Notes under the pieces: generated by a model
What the model saw: only the letters and a program-made list of their open reading frames with translations
The model's database searches: none
What the model was told of the DNA's origin: nothing
Shown: positions 37,034-45,461 of the stretch, one piece after another
How the letters are laid out: each line of letters begins with the position of its first letter
Position numbering within the stretch: the stretch's first letter is position 1
Assembly: GCA_900466875.1 (NCBI GenBank)
Contig: UBNQ01000026.1
Location: 1 to 64,000 of the forward strand
DNA: 64,000 nucleotides
Reading direction: 5' to 3'
Source: Hyphomicrobiales bacterium
Lineage (GTDB): Bacteria > Pseudomonadota > Alphaproteobacteria > Rhizobiales > Rhizobiaceae
Translations under genes and position numbers: made by a program

Positions 37034-37771
37034 ATGAGTGAACTAGCAGGTAAACGTGCGCTTGTGACTGGTGCGTCCCGCGGCATTGGAGCCGCGATCG
37101 CAATCGCACTGGCCGAAAAAGGTGCTGATGTAGCGATCACATATGAACGCGCCGCTGATCGGGCAGCGCAAGTTGTGGCAACGATCGAAGGCAAAGGGCG
37201 CAAGGCGTTGGCTATCCAGGCTGACAGCATGGACCCCAATGCGGTCAAGCGGTCGGTTGATGAGGCGGCGCAGGCGTTGGGCGGCCTCGACATCTTGGTG
37301 AACAATGCGGCTATCGCGATCTACAAGGATGTGGCGGATTTCACCGTCGCCGAGATCGACGCCCTTTTTGCTGTCAACGCTCGCTCACCGATCCTGGCAT
37401 CGCAAGCCGCGATGCCGTATCTTGGCAAAGGTGGCCGCATCGTCACGATCGGTTCCGCGGGCGCAGAACGCATTGTCGGACCATCGACGGTTTATTCGAT
37501 GACTAAATCGGCACTCCAATCATTTACTCGCGGTCTCGCGCGAGAACTTGGCCCCCGTGACATTACCGTCAACCTCATTCAGCCGGGATCAACCAACACG
37601 GAAATGAACCCGGCCGAGGGCGAATTCGGAGATTTCCAGCGTGCTCTGATTCCGCTCGGCCGGTACGGCGAGCCGCAGGATGTCGCGGCTGCAGTGGCAT
37701 TCCTCGCATCTGGTGCGGCCCGGCAAATCACCGGAACCATCCTGACAGTTGATGGCGGCACGCTAACCTAA
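37034..37771 (+). CDS. Short-chain dehydrogenase/reductase
   Basis: A 245-residue SDR with cofactor motif TGASRGIGAAIA, NNAAI, and catalytic SAGAERIVGPSTVYSMTK (Ser, Tyr, Lys). It is close in type to the SDR at 33270-34034: both have the same PGSTNTEMNPA-like tail region and GRYG. AAAGGAA precedes the ATG. Third gene of the plus-strand oxidoreductase set. Confidence 0.9.
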   Translation: MSELAGKRALVTGASRGIGAAIAIALAEKGADVAITYERAADRAAQVVATIEGKGRKALAIQADSMDPNAVKRSVDEAAQALGGLDILVNNAAIAIYKDVADFTVAEIDALFAVNARSPILASQAAMPYLGKGGRIVTIGSAGAERIVGPSTVYSMTKSALQSFTRGLARELGPRDITVNLIQPGSTNTEMNPAEGEFGDFQRALIPLGRYGEPQDVAAAVAFLASGAARQITGTILTVDGGTLT

Positions 37772-38067
37772 GACATGCCGACGGATCCCGGCTTGTAATG
37801 TAGGAGGTCTCAGAGTGGGGGCTAGCCCGGTATTATCAACGACTAGCTTTCCACTCTCTTTCCACGTGGGCTTTGGAGCATTGGATCAAACGCCGCTCCA
37901 CATATGGGTCAGACCCAATATGCCATGTTTGAACATGAAGTCGCACGGGGAGTGACACGCATGTTGGGTGGGTTCCTAAGATAGCAACGTAAGGTTCCTC
38001 AAATGTCGGCTTCTGCGACACCTGGGTATCAGTATCATCCTGACATCGATTATTTGGAGATCCCGAC

Positions 38068-38790
38068 ATGCCTGCAGTGCTCGTCCACGGCGTACCTGAC
38101 ACCCACCGACTCTGGGACACCGTCCGCTCCCATCTTCAGCGCAAGGATATCGTTACGATCGATCTCCCCGGCTTTGGCAATCCGTTGCCGCGGGACTTCA
38201 GGTCAACGAAAGAAGAGTATCTCGACTGGCTTATCCACCGGATCGCTGAGATCGGCGAGCCCGTAGATCTGGTCGGTCATGACTGGGGCTGCCTGCTGAC
38301 AGGCCGTCTCACGTCAATCCGACGGGATCTGGTGCGGACTTGGACCGGCATCAGCGGGCCGATTGATCCGGAATATCCGTGGCATTATCTCGCCAAGATC
38401 TGGCAGACCCCAGGTGAGGGCGAGAAATGGATGAAAGATCTCGACCTCGAGGAATTTGCGGCGAAACTTGTCGAGGCCCAGATGCCGAAAGATGCGGCGG
38501 ATGAATCGGTTCGGCATCTCGATGCCACTATGCGGGCAAGCATTCTCGCACTTTACCGTTCCGCAATCGAGGTCGGGGCGGAGTGGAAACCGGCTTTGAG
38601 TAGCATAACTGCGCCAGCGCTGGTGATCTGGGGCCTGGACGATCCGTTCCTGCCGCACCGCTTCGCTGACGAGCTCGGCAATGCCACACACGCACGCGCC
38701 GTCGTGAAACTGCGCGCCTCGCATTGGCCAATGATAGAGCGTCCGGCCGATGTCGCGCGCGAACTCGAGGCCCATTGGACTCACGTTTAA
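38068..38790 (+). CDS. Alpha/beta hydrolase, epoxide hydrolase/haloalkane dehalogenase-like
   Basis: A 240-residue hydrolase. The nucleophile elbow reads GHDWGC, so the nucleophile is Asp, as in epoxide hydrolases and haloalkane dehalogenases rather than Ser esterases. HGVPDTHRLWD forms the oxyanion region, LDDPFLP the acid and SHWPMIERP the His. The protein is short and has a small cap. GGAG precedes the ATG. It is followed 159 bp later by a Gal80-like gene on the same strand. The substrate is unknown. Confidence 0.85.
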   Translation: MPAVLVHGVPDTHRLWDTVRSHLQRKDIVTIDLPGFGNPLPRDFRSTKEEYLDWLIHRIAEIGEPVDLVGHDWGCLLTGRLTSIRRDLVRTWTGISGPIDPEYPWHYLAKIWQTPGEGEKWMKDLDLEEFAAKLVEAQMPKDAADESVRHLDATMRASILALYRSAIEVGAEWKPALSSITAPALVIWGLDDPFLPHRFADELGNATHARAVVKLRASHWPMIERPADVARELEAHWTHV

Positions 38791-38949
38791 CTCCCTGCGC
38801 TTGCATCACGTGGACTCAAACCCAAGCAGCCGCAACGCGAACGGCAATGCTTGGTCACTCGCTAAGCACAGCATTTGTCCGAAAACGAAACCACGGTGAA
38901 GCAGCACGGCGAGCATAGCCCGGGCTGCACCAGACAGGAGCACGCCTAC

Positions 38950-40068
38950 ATGACGAACTCAGCAAACACCCGGATTGGCGTCGGCATCATCGGCGCCAGT
39001 GCCGATCGAGGCTGGGGCGGAATTGCCCACGTCCCCGCGCTGCAGGCGCTCAATGCATTCCAGATCCGCGCCGTCAGCACGACCCGTATGGAAAGTGCGA
39101 ACGCGACCGCAAGCCGACTGGGCGCCGATCTTGCCTTTGACACACATCAGGCGCTGGTCCTGCGGCCGGAGGTCGACTTGGTGGTGGTTGCGGTCAAGGT
39201 GCCAGATCACAAGCAGATCGTTTCCGACGCGCTCGCCGCGGGCAAGATGGTCTACTGCGAATGGCCGCTCGCGCGAAACCTATCGGAAGCCGAAGCGCTG
39301 GAGGGGATTGCCCGCGAACGGCGGCTGCGCACGGTCATTGGGTTGCAGGGGGGGCTGCACCCGCCGATCCGCTATCTCCGCGACCTCGTCCGGCAGGGCG
39401 TGATCGGCATGCCGCTCAGCACGAGCGTTCGGGCGCATCTGAACGACGAAATGTGGGTTGGCAGATATGACCGGCCGTTCGAGTACATGGCTCGTGCGGA
39501 GAATGGCGCTACGCTTCAAAGCATCATGCTCGGCCACGCGCTACAACCGCTTGCGCACGTACTCGGCGCATTTGAGAGCGTTTCCGCCGTCGTGGCCAAC
39601 CAGCGCGGCGACGGCGTCCGCCTGTCGGATGGTACGTCCCTCCTGAAGGACGCGCCGGACGAGATCATCGTCGCGGGTGCTCTCGAAGGCGGGATCGTCA
39701 CTTCGCTGCACTATAGTGCCGGGCAGTCCGCCGGATTGGTGTGGGAAATTCAGGGAACGGAAGGCAGTCTGCACGTGGAGACGGCGTCGGGCTACATCCA
39801 CTTCGGCGATGTGACCATCACGTTGCGCCGCGGTAGTGAGCCTGTCCAGCAGCTACAGGTCCCAACAGCATATACGGCTCCCGAATTGCAACTCGCAGCG
39901 CCCGCGGCAGGCGTCGCGCGCCTCTACGCCCAGCTCGCCGCCGACCTCCGCGACGGAACCTCAGATGCCCCGGACTTCGCGGTCGCGGTCGATCGTCATC
40001 GCGTGCTCGAGGCGATCACACAGGCCGCTGAAACTGGTCATCGCCAGCGTCTATCCTATCCCGCCTAG
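38950..40068 (+). CDS. Gfo/Idh/MocA-family protein, Gal80-like
   Basis: A 372-residue two-domain protein with the Rossmann motif VGIIGASADRGWGG. The usual EKP segment reads YCEWPLA, lacking the catalytic lysine, as in fungal Gal80 and its bacterial relatives. It is related to 13648-14748 in the N-terminal domain (VAVKVP, GKMVYCE, VIGLQG). AGGAG lies upstream of the ATG at 38950. It may be an NAD(P)-dependent sensor or a non-standard oxidoreductase. It follows the hydrolase gene. Confidence 0.82.
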   Translation: MTNSANTRIGVGIIGASADRGWGGIAHVPALQALNAFQIRAVSTTRMESANATASRLGADLAFDTHQALVLRPEVDLVVVAVKVPDHKQIVSDALAAGKMVYCEWPLARNLSEAEALEGIARERRLRTVIGLQGGLHPPIRYLRDLVRQGVIGMPLSTSVRAHLNDEMWVGRYDRPFEYMARAENGATLQSIMLGHALQPLAHVLGAFESVSAVVANQRGDGVRLSDGTSLLKDAPDEIIVAGALEGGIVTSLHYSAGQSAGLVWEIQGTEGSLHVETASGYIHFGDVTITLRRGSEPVQQLQVPTAYTAPELQLAAPAAGVARLYAQLAADLRDGTSDAPDFAVAVDRHRVLEAITQAAETGHRQRLSYPA

Positions 40069-40135
40069 TTAACATCAATCTCTGAAACCTCTGGAGGGCC
40101 CCCGTCCGTGGCCCTCAACCGCCAGCGGAGCCACC

Positions 40136-40291
40136 ATGGCGTCTATCGAGGCCAGACTTAAGGCGAAGAGGAAAAAGCCAATCCGCCCGAAGCGGATTGT
40201 CGATCGCATGCGCATTGGCCAATCTCCTCTAAAGTTTGCATTTGACAACGAGCCACACTTCATCCGGCGGAGACTGAACTTCGGGGACTAG
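40136..40291 (+). CDS. Possible small basic protein
   Basis: A 51-residue frame with ATG after AGCGGAG. The first half is strongly basic (LKAKRKKPIRPKRIVDRMR), followed by FDNEPHFIRRRLNFGD. No known family. A short hairpin (GAGGGCC 40094-40100 with GGCCCTC 40110-40116) lies upstream and may end the previous transcript. It could be spurious; the composition and ribosome site are the only support. Confidence 0.3.
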   Translation: MASIEARLKAKRKKPIRPKRIVDRMRIGQSPLKFAFDNEPHFIRRRLNFGD

Positions 40292-40312
40292 CGTGACTAC
40301 TTCACCACACTC

Positions 40313-41227
40313 CTACTGCTGAGTAGATCGGCGTGCCTCCGGCTTTAGCGTTGCTCTGAGGTTTGCGGCATCGTCGCTTGGCGTCAGATTGAACAAGCGA
40401 CGATAGTCACGATTGAATTGAGAGATGCTCTCGTAGCCGACGTCATAGGCGACAGCGGAGATCGTATTAGCACCGGATAGAACTCGTCGAGCTTCCTGCA
40501 GCCGTACGCGCTTCTGGAACTGAACCGGCGACAGTGATGTCACCGCCTTGAAGTGTCGATGAAAGCTCGGAATGCTCATGTTCGCCTGCGCCGCAAGATC
40601 GGCAATGCTGAGTGTATCGGCAATGTTTTCCCGGATCCAGGCTGTGGTTCTGCCGATGCGAGCTGCGTGTCCATTGGCGAATGCGAGCTGGCTCAGAAGA
40701 GGGCCGTGCTCGGTGTGAAGTAAACGCCAGACGATTTCGCGCTGGATCAATGGCGCCATGACCGGAATGTCACGCGGCCGCTCAATGAGTGATACCAGCC
40801 GAATGAGCGGATCGATAAGGTCCGGGTCCAGGGTGTACTTGCCCGCGACCTGGTTTTCGGGTGGCTTCGCCCGATGACCGGATTGCTCGCGAACGAGATC
40901 GGCAACAACCGCCGGATCGATCTCCAGATGGATGGCGAGATACGGAGATGAGGGATGCGCTTTGGTGACCTGCGACGTCACCGGAACGTCCGCAGCACAC
41001 AGCAGCGATTCTCCCGCTGCATAGTGAAAGGGCGTTTCGCCGACCATCATCTCCTTGACCCCACGCCCCACCAGCCCGAATGACGGTTGATAGATCGAAT
41101 GGCCCACCTCGGAGGGCGAGTCCGTGCGGCCGACCTTCAGGCCCGGGATAGGCGTGACGTAATCGTAGCGCGCGTGGTGCTCGATCACCGCGAGCAGGTC
41201 TGAGAATGTAGGCTGCGACACGGCCAT
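40313..41227 (-). CDS. AraC-family regulator of the aldehyde oxidoreductase operon
   Basis: A 304-residue regulator. The N-terminal AraC-type cupin domain (about residues 1-170) is followed by two helix-turn-helix motifs (TLSIADLAAQANMSIPSFHR and NTISAVAYDVGYESISQFNR). GGAGGAAGCTTG lies before the ATG, which overlaps the TGA of the molybdenum subunit gene by one base (TGATG). The regulator is therefore the last gene of the oxidoreductase operon and probably controls it in response to an aldehyde or similar ligand. Confidence 0.9.
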   Translation of the reverse strand: MAVSQPTFSDLLAVIEHHARYDYVTPIPGLKVGRTDSPSEVGHSIYQPSFGLVGRGVKEMMVGETPFHYAAGESLLCAADVPVTSQVTKAHPSSPYLAIHLEIDPAVVADLVREQSGHRAKPPENQVAGKYTLDPDLIDPLIRLVSLIERPRDIPVMAPLIQREIVWRLLHTEHGPLLSQLAFANGHAARIGRTTAWIRENIADTLSIADLAAQANMSIPSFHRHFKAVTSLSPVQFQKRVRLQEARRVLSGANTISAVAYDVGYESISQFNRDYRRLFNLTPSDDAANLRATLKPEARRSTQQ

Positions 41228-43431
41228 CAAGCTTCCTCCAAAACATGCTCGATACGCAGCGGCAGATCGCGCAGCCGCTTTCCGGTCGCATGATAGACCG
41301 CGTTTGCGATCGCCGCAGCCATCCCAACAGTCCCGACCTCGCCCACCCCCTTGACGCCCGCAGCGTTGACCAAGTTGTCCTCCTCCGGAACCATGATAGC
41401 CTGGACATCGGCTATGTCGGCGTTCACGGGTAGAAGGTAATCGGCGAGATTTGCGTTAATGTAACTGGCGTTGCGAGGGTCGATTTCGGTCTGTTCGTGA
41501 AGTGCAGAGCTTATACCCCAGATCATGCCACCAACCAGCTGTCCATGGGCGGTGCGCGGGTTGATGATGCGTCCAGCGGCAAAGGCCCCGACCGCTCGCG
41601 ACACACGCAGCTCGCGAGTTCGTGCATGGATCCGCACTTCCGCGAATTGCGCGCCGAACGTCAGCTGGGCACGGTCGGGCAAATGGACCCCACCGCTCAT
41701 CGCAACCCGGCCTCGATACATACCCTGAACGCTTTCAGGCGGCAGCCCATGGGCACGCGTTTCGGCAAATTCTTCGATCGTGCCAAGTCCGGATTTCTGC
41801 ATCGCTGCAACCGCGTTCCCGTTGCCAGCGCCATCAAGTCCCAGACGCCGCCGGATCGCGTCGCAAGCTGCCATGATGGCGCTGGCAACGCTGGCAGTAC
41901 CTGCCGAACCGCCCGCAACGATCGCAGGCGGAAGATCGGTGTCTCCAAGCGAGACGGTAACCTGTTCGATCGGCACGCCCAGTTGCTCGGCTGCGACCTG
42001 CGCCATCATCGTGTACATGCCCTGTCCAAGTTCATGACCGGCACTGGAAACGTGAACACGGCCATCGGAACTCAGCCGCACGCGCGCCGCAGAATTGCCG
42101 ACCTGCGTCGGATAGAATGCCGCCGCACAACCCCAGCCGACTAGCCAGTCGCCATCGCGCATCGATCCTGGCGCGGCCGTTCTCTTCTCCCAACCGAATG
42201 CGGTTCCTGCGGCATCGAAACATTGCATCAACGATCTGCTTGTATAAGGCAGGCCGGCAATCGGTTCGACCTGAGTGTCATTCACCCGCCTCAGTTCGAT
42301 GGGATCCAAATCAAGGGCATAGGCTAGCTCGTCGAGAGCGCTCTCGAAAGCGAACCCGTAGGGGACTTCGCCCGGACCGCGCATAAAGCCCGGCGTGGAG
42401 CGATCCGTCTTTGCGACGTTGACCCGGCCTTCGATGTTGGGGCAGGCGTAAAGCCTCAGCGTAATAGCATTGCCTCCGAGCGCCAACGTATCCGCGCGCG
42501 ACGTGATCTCCCAGCCTTCATGCCTTGTGGCGATCAGCCGGCCGGTCGGATCGGCAGCCAACTGTACGTGATGCCGGGTTTCAGCCCGGTATGCTGAAAG
42601 AAAGAACCCCTGTTCGCGTGTTGCTACGAGCTTAACGGGTCTGCCTAGCCGCCGGGCGGCGATTGCGACAAGCGCCGTACGCTGCGTCAGAAACCCCTTT
42701 GCTCCGAACGCACCGCCGACATAGCGGTTGATGATTCGAATTCGCTTGGCATCTATGCCTAGCTGTTCCGCCAGCCCGTACTTGATGTTGTTGAGATATT
42801 GCCCCGGCTCATAGACCGTCAGATGATCTCCGTCCCAGACGCATTGGGTTGCAAACAGCTCCATGGCATTATGGTGCTGCACCGGTGTCGAGTAACGGGC
42901 ATCGATCTTGACCGGAGCGCCTGCAAATGCCGCAGAGAAATCGCCGACGGCCATGTTCATCGGCTCCAATGCCTCCATCTCGGCCGCTGCTGAATCGAAG
43001 CTGGATGCCGGTTCGAGGATATCGTAGGATATATCGATCTTGCCCGCTGCTTCACGTGCTATCTCGAAACTCTCCGCCACAACCATCGCAACCGGTTGGC
43101 CCCAGTAGGCAATCTCCGCGGAACCGAGCGGACGAACCGAATCCGCCACATATCCACCCGAGTAAAGAGCCTGTGTCTGCTTGATTTCGTCTCCGACAGT
43201 CTGGTGGGTTAATATGTCTATGACACCGGGGATCATGCTTGCTTTGATCAGATCGAGCGATCTGATAACGCCGCGGCCGATTTTGCTGGTCAATAGGTAG
43301 GCATGAGCTGTTTTCGCCAGTTTCACGTCGCTGGCATAGGTGGCGGATCCGTTAACTTTCTCGATAGCCTCGTAACGGCGATAAGGCTGTCCCATGGTAC
43401 CGGTCGCCTTCGGGAACAAAGTATCAGCCAC
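41227..43431 (-). CDS. paoC: Aldehyde oxidoreductase, molybdenum-cofactor subunit (PaoC-like)
   Basis: A 734-residue member of the xanthine oxidase family, about the length of E. coli PaoC. The N-terminal xanthine dehydrogenase a/b domain (YRRYEAIEKVNGSATYASD) is followed by the molybdopterin-binding region with VGGAFGAKG and the catalytic Glu in GVKGVGEVGT near the C-terminus. It oxidises aldehydes to acids in the periplasm with PaoA and PaoB. The GTG at 43431 is the chosen start: GGAGG is 6 nt upstream and it overlaps the FAD subunit gene by 8 nt; the first ATG is further in. Confidence 0.9.
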   Translation of the reverse strand: MADTLFPKATGTMGQPYRRYEAIEKVNGSATYASDVKLAKTAHAYLLTSKIGRGVIRSLDLIKASMIPGVIDILTHQTVGDEIKQTQALYSGGYVADSVRPLGSAEIAYWGQPVAMVVAESFEIAREAAGKIDISYDILEPASSFDSAAAEMEALEPMNMAVGDFSAAFAGAPVKIDARYSTPVQHHNAMELFATQCVWDGDHLTVYEPGQYLNNIKYGLAEQLGIDAKRIRIINRYVGGAFGAKGFLTQRTALVAIAARRLGRPVKLVATREQGFFLSAYRAETRHHVQLAADPTGRLIATRHEGWEITSRADTLALGGNAITLRLYACPNIEGRVNVAKTDRSTPGFMRGPGEVPYGFAFESALDELAYALDLDPIELRRVNDTQVEPIAGLPYTSRSLMQCFDAAGTAFGWEKRTAAPGSMRDGDWLVGWGCAAAFYPTQVGNSAARVRLSSDGRVHVSSAGHELGQGMYTMMAQVAAEQLGVPIEQVTVSLGDTDLPPAIVAGGSAGTASVASAIMAACDAIRRRLGLDGAGNGNAVAAMQKSGLGTIEEFAETRAHGLPPESVQGMYRGRVAMSGGVHLPDRAQLTFGAQFAEVRIHARTRELRVSRAVGAFAAGRIINPRTAHGQLVGGMIWGISSALHEQTEIDPRNASYINANLADYLLPVNADIADVQAIMVPEEDNLVNAAGVKGVGEVGTVGMAAAIANAVYHATGKRLRDLPLRIEHVLEEA

Positions 43432-44446
43432 GACGCACCTCCAATGCTGCCGTTTCAAGTAATGCCCGCACGATCGCAGCCTGCCCGACTTTTGTCTTGA
43501 AAGCGTTGTGTGAATGCGCGACGGCACCTGCGAAGGCTGCTCTCGCAGCTTCTGTCGCGGATGTTTCGTTCAACTCCTTTCCTTGCAGTCGCTGTTCTGC
43601 ATCAAACGCGCGCCAGGGTACGGTTGCCAGCCCGCCCAGCGCGATCCGGACATCATTGACAATGTCACCCTCCAGATCCAACGCGACGGCCACCGAGGCG
43701 ACAGAAAACTCGTACGACTGGCGATCGCGCACCTTTACGTAGCGCGAGCGGCGGGTCCAGGGACCTGCGGGCACCAGTATTTCCGTGATGATCTCGCCCT
43801 TGCGCAGATTTGTCTCAAGGTGTGGTGTGCGGCCGGGCAAAAGATGGAGCGAGGCGAAAGGTATGCTCCTGGCACCATCGGGACCGACAAGCGCTACTAC
43901 TGCATCCAGCGCCATGAGAGCCTGGCCGAAATCGCCATGATAAGTTGCGATGCAATGCTCGCTTGAACCCAGGACCGCATGCTGGCGATTGGCGCCGCCG
44001 ATCGCCGCGCATCCGCTGCCTGGCGACCGCTTGTTGCAGGCCGTCCATGATGGGTCACGAAAATAGGCGCAGCGTGTCCGCTGTAGTACGTTCCCGCCCA
44101 GGGTCGCCATGTTGCGCAGTTGCGCGCTCGCTGCGAGCGCCAGACTTTGCGCGATGACAGGGAAGTGGTTGACCACATCGGGGTGATCTGCCGCGGTTGC
44201 CATCTTGGCGAAGGCACCGAGGCGCAGCACCGAGCCGTCGAACCGGATTGATGAGAATTCGCGGGCGGACGGATTTAGGTCCACGACGCGACTTGGTTGC
44301 ATGACATTCAGCTTCATCAAGTCGACCAGCGTCGTGCCGCCGGCTAGGAAGGCCGATGTCACATCCGGAGTTCGGTTCTGGTCTCTTGCGCTCGCAACGA
44401 TTGCCTCGGCAAGCGATGGCGGTCGGGAATAGTGAAATGGCTGCAT
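43424..44446 (-). CDS. paoB: Aldehyde oxidoreductase, FAD subunit (PaoB-like)
   Basis: A 340-residue FAD-binding subunit. It starts MQPFHYSRPPSLAEAI, has FLAGGTTLVDLMKLNV (flavin binding) and ATLGGNVLQRTRCAYFRD. The Cys-rich segment (CNKRSPGSGCAAIGG) is typical of the PaoB/4-hydroxybenzoyl-CoA-reductase type that carries an extra 4Fe-4S cluster. It transfers electrons between the 2Fe-2S subunit and FAD. ATG at 44446 follows GGGAG. Second gene of the operon. Confidence 0.9.
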   Translation of the reverse strand: MQPFHYSRPPSLAEAIVASARDQNRTPDVTSAFLAGGTTLVDLMKLNVMQPSRVVDLNPSAREFSSIRFDGSVLRLGAFAKMATAADHPDVVNHFPVIAQSLALAASAQLRNMATLGGNVLQRTRCAYFRDPSWTACNKRSPGSGCAAIGGANRQHAVLGSSEHCIATYHGDFGQALMALDAVVALVGPDGARSIPFASLHLLPGRTPHLETNLRKGEIITEILVPAGPWTRRSRYVKVRDRQSYEFSVASVAVALDLEGDIVNDVRIALGGLATVPWRAFDAEQRLQGKELNETSATEAARAAFAGAVAHSHNAFKTKVGQAAIVRALLETAALEVRRG

Positions 44447-44450
44447 CTCG

Positions 44451-45074
44451 TCAGTCTCCCATCCGCTCGCTCGCCTGTGAAACCGCGGCAACGATGTTGG
44501 GATAGGCCGCGCATCGACAGATGTTGCCGCTCATATATTCGCGGATTTCGTCGGAGCTGCCGGCATGACCTTCATGAACGCAACTGACTGCCGACAGGAT
44601 CTGGCCGGGCGTACAGTAACCACACTGGAACGCATCATGGTCGATGAATGCCTGTTTCATCGGATGCAGGTCTGCGCCCGCGCCGTCCAATCCCTCGATT
44701 GTCACGATGTTGCGCCCTTCAGCGGTTACCGCCAACGTCAAACAGGATAGCTGTCGACGTCCGTCTATCAGGACGGTGCACGCACCGCATTGTCCATGGT
44801 CGCATCCTTTTTTTGCGCCCGTCAGGCCGATCTCCTCACGCAACGCGTCGAGCAGCGTAACTCGGGTATCGACGTTCAGCCGATAGGTACGCTCGTTGAT
44901 TTCCAACTCGATGCCAACCGGGTTTCGAACATCATTAGCCAAGGAAGTTTCAGCGGCGCCGGCCGACCCACCTCGCGCGATCAAAGGGGCGGCACCGGTC
45001 AAAGCCGAGCCAATCAGGAACCGCCTTCGGCCAGTGGCTGGCAGTGCAGTTTTCTCTCGCATATCACCACTCAT
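44451..45074 (-). CDS. paoA: Aldehyde oxidoreductase, 2Fe-2S subunit with Tat signal (PaoA-like)
   Basis: A 207-residue subunit. A twin-arginine signal (TGRRRFLIGSALTGAAPLIA, about residues 14-33) exports the folded complex to the periplasm. Two 2Fe-2S clusters are marked by CDHGQCGACT with a further Cys, and CGYCTPGQ with ICRCAAYPNI. ATG at 45074 follows GAGGAG. First gene of paoABC-araC. No molybdenum-cofactor chaperone gene (PaoD/XdhC) is found here, so one must be supplied elsewhere. Confidence 0.92.
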   Translation of the reverse strand: MSGDMREKTALPATGRRRFLIGSALTGAAPLIARGGSAGAAETSLANDVRNPVGIELEINERTYRLNVDTRVTLLDALREEIGLTGAKKGCDHGQCGACTVLIDGRRQLSCLTLAVTAEGRNIVTIEGLDGAGADLHPMKQAFIDHDAFQCGYCTPGQILSAVSCVHEGHAGSSDEIREYMSGNICRCAAYPNIVAAVSQASERMGD

Positions 45075-45461
45075 CGCGGTCTCCTCGTGTGGCAGTGGTC
45101 GGCTTTTGAGGCAACTTCGACGTGAGAGGCTCACGCGAGAGCATCATCTCGTTTTAAACCAGACCTCATTCCACCCGACGTTAAGGATGGCGGCTATGCA
45201 ATTTCTCTCAACATTCCGCACGATTTAATCAAAGACACTTGCGCGAGTGCCCCGCTGGCGACGGCATCAAACGTCGATGCTCGGGATTCCATCCTGGCCA
45301 CCACATCGGTATCAAAGCCTCGCGCTGCTGTATCGGTTACTGAAGCGCTCACTGCCGGATTGCACGCTTAGAGTTGATCTGCCGTCCAGTCTGCCCTTTG
45401 CGATCATATCGATGTTGGACACGGATATCATTGCACCTAGTGGGCAGACGTTTGCGAGTCA
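45075..45461. promoter_or_regulatory. Region upstream of the paoABC operon and downstream of macB
   Basis: 387 bp between the end of macB and the start of paoA, both on the minus strand. It should hold the paoA promoter and any AraC operator. No clear hairpin terminator for macB or direct repeat was found. Confidence 0.35.

Noticed and set aside
41227-45134. Xanthine dehydrogenase as the identity of the molybdenum enzyme
   Set aside because: Subunit order, the Tat signal on the 2Fe-2S subunit and the Cys-rich FAD subunit fit the periplasmic PaoABC aldehyde oxidoreductase better.
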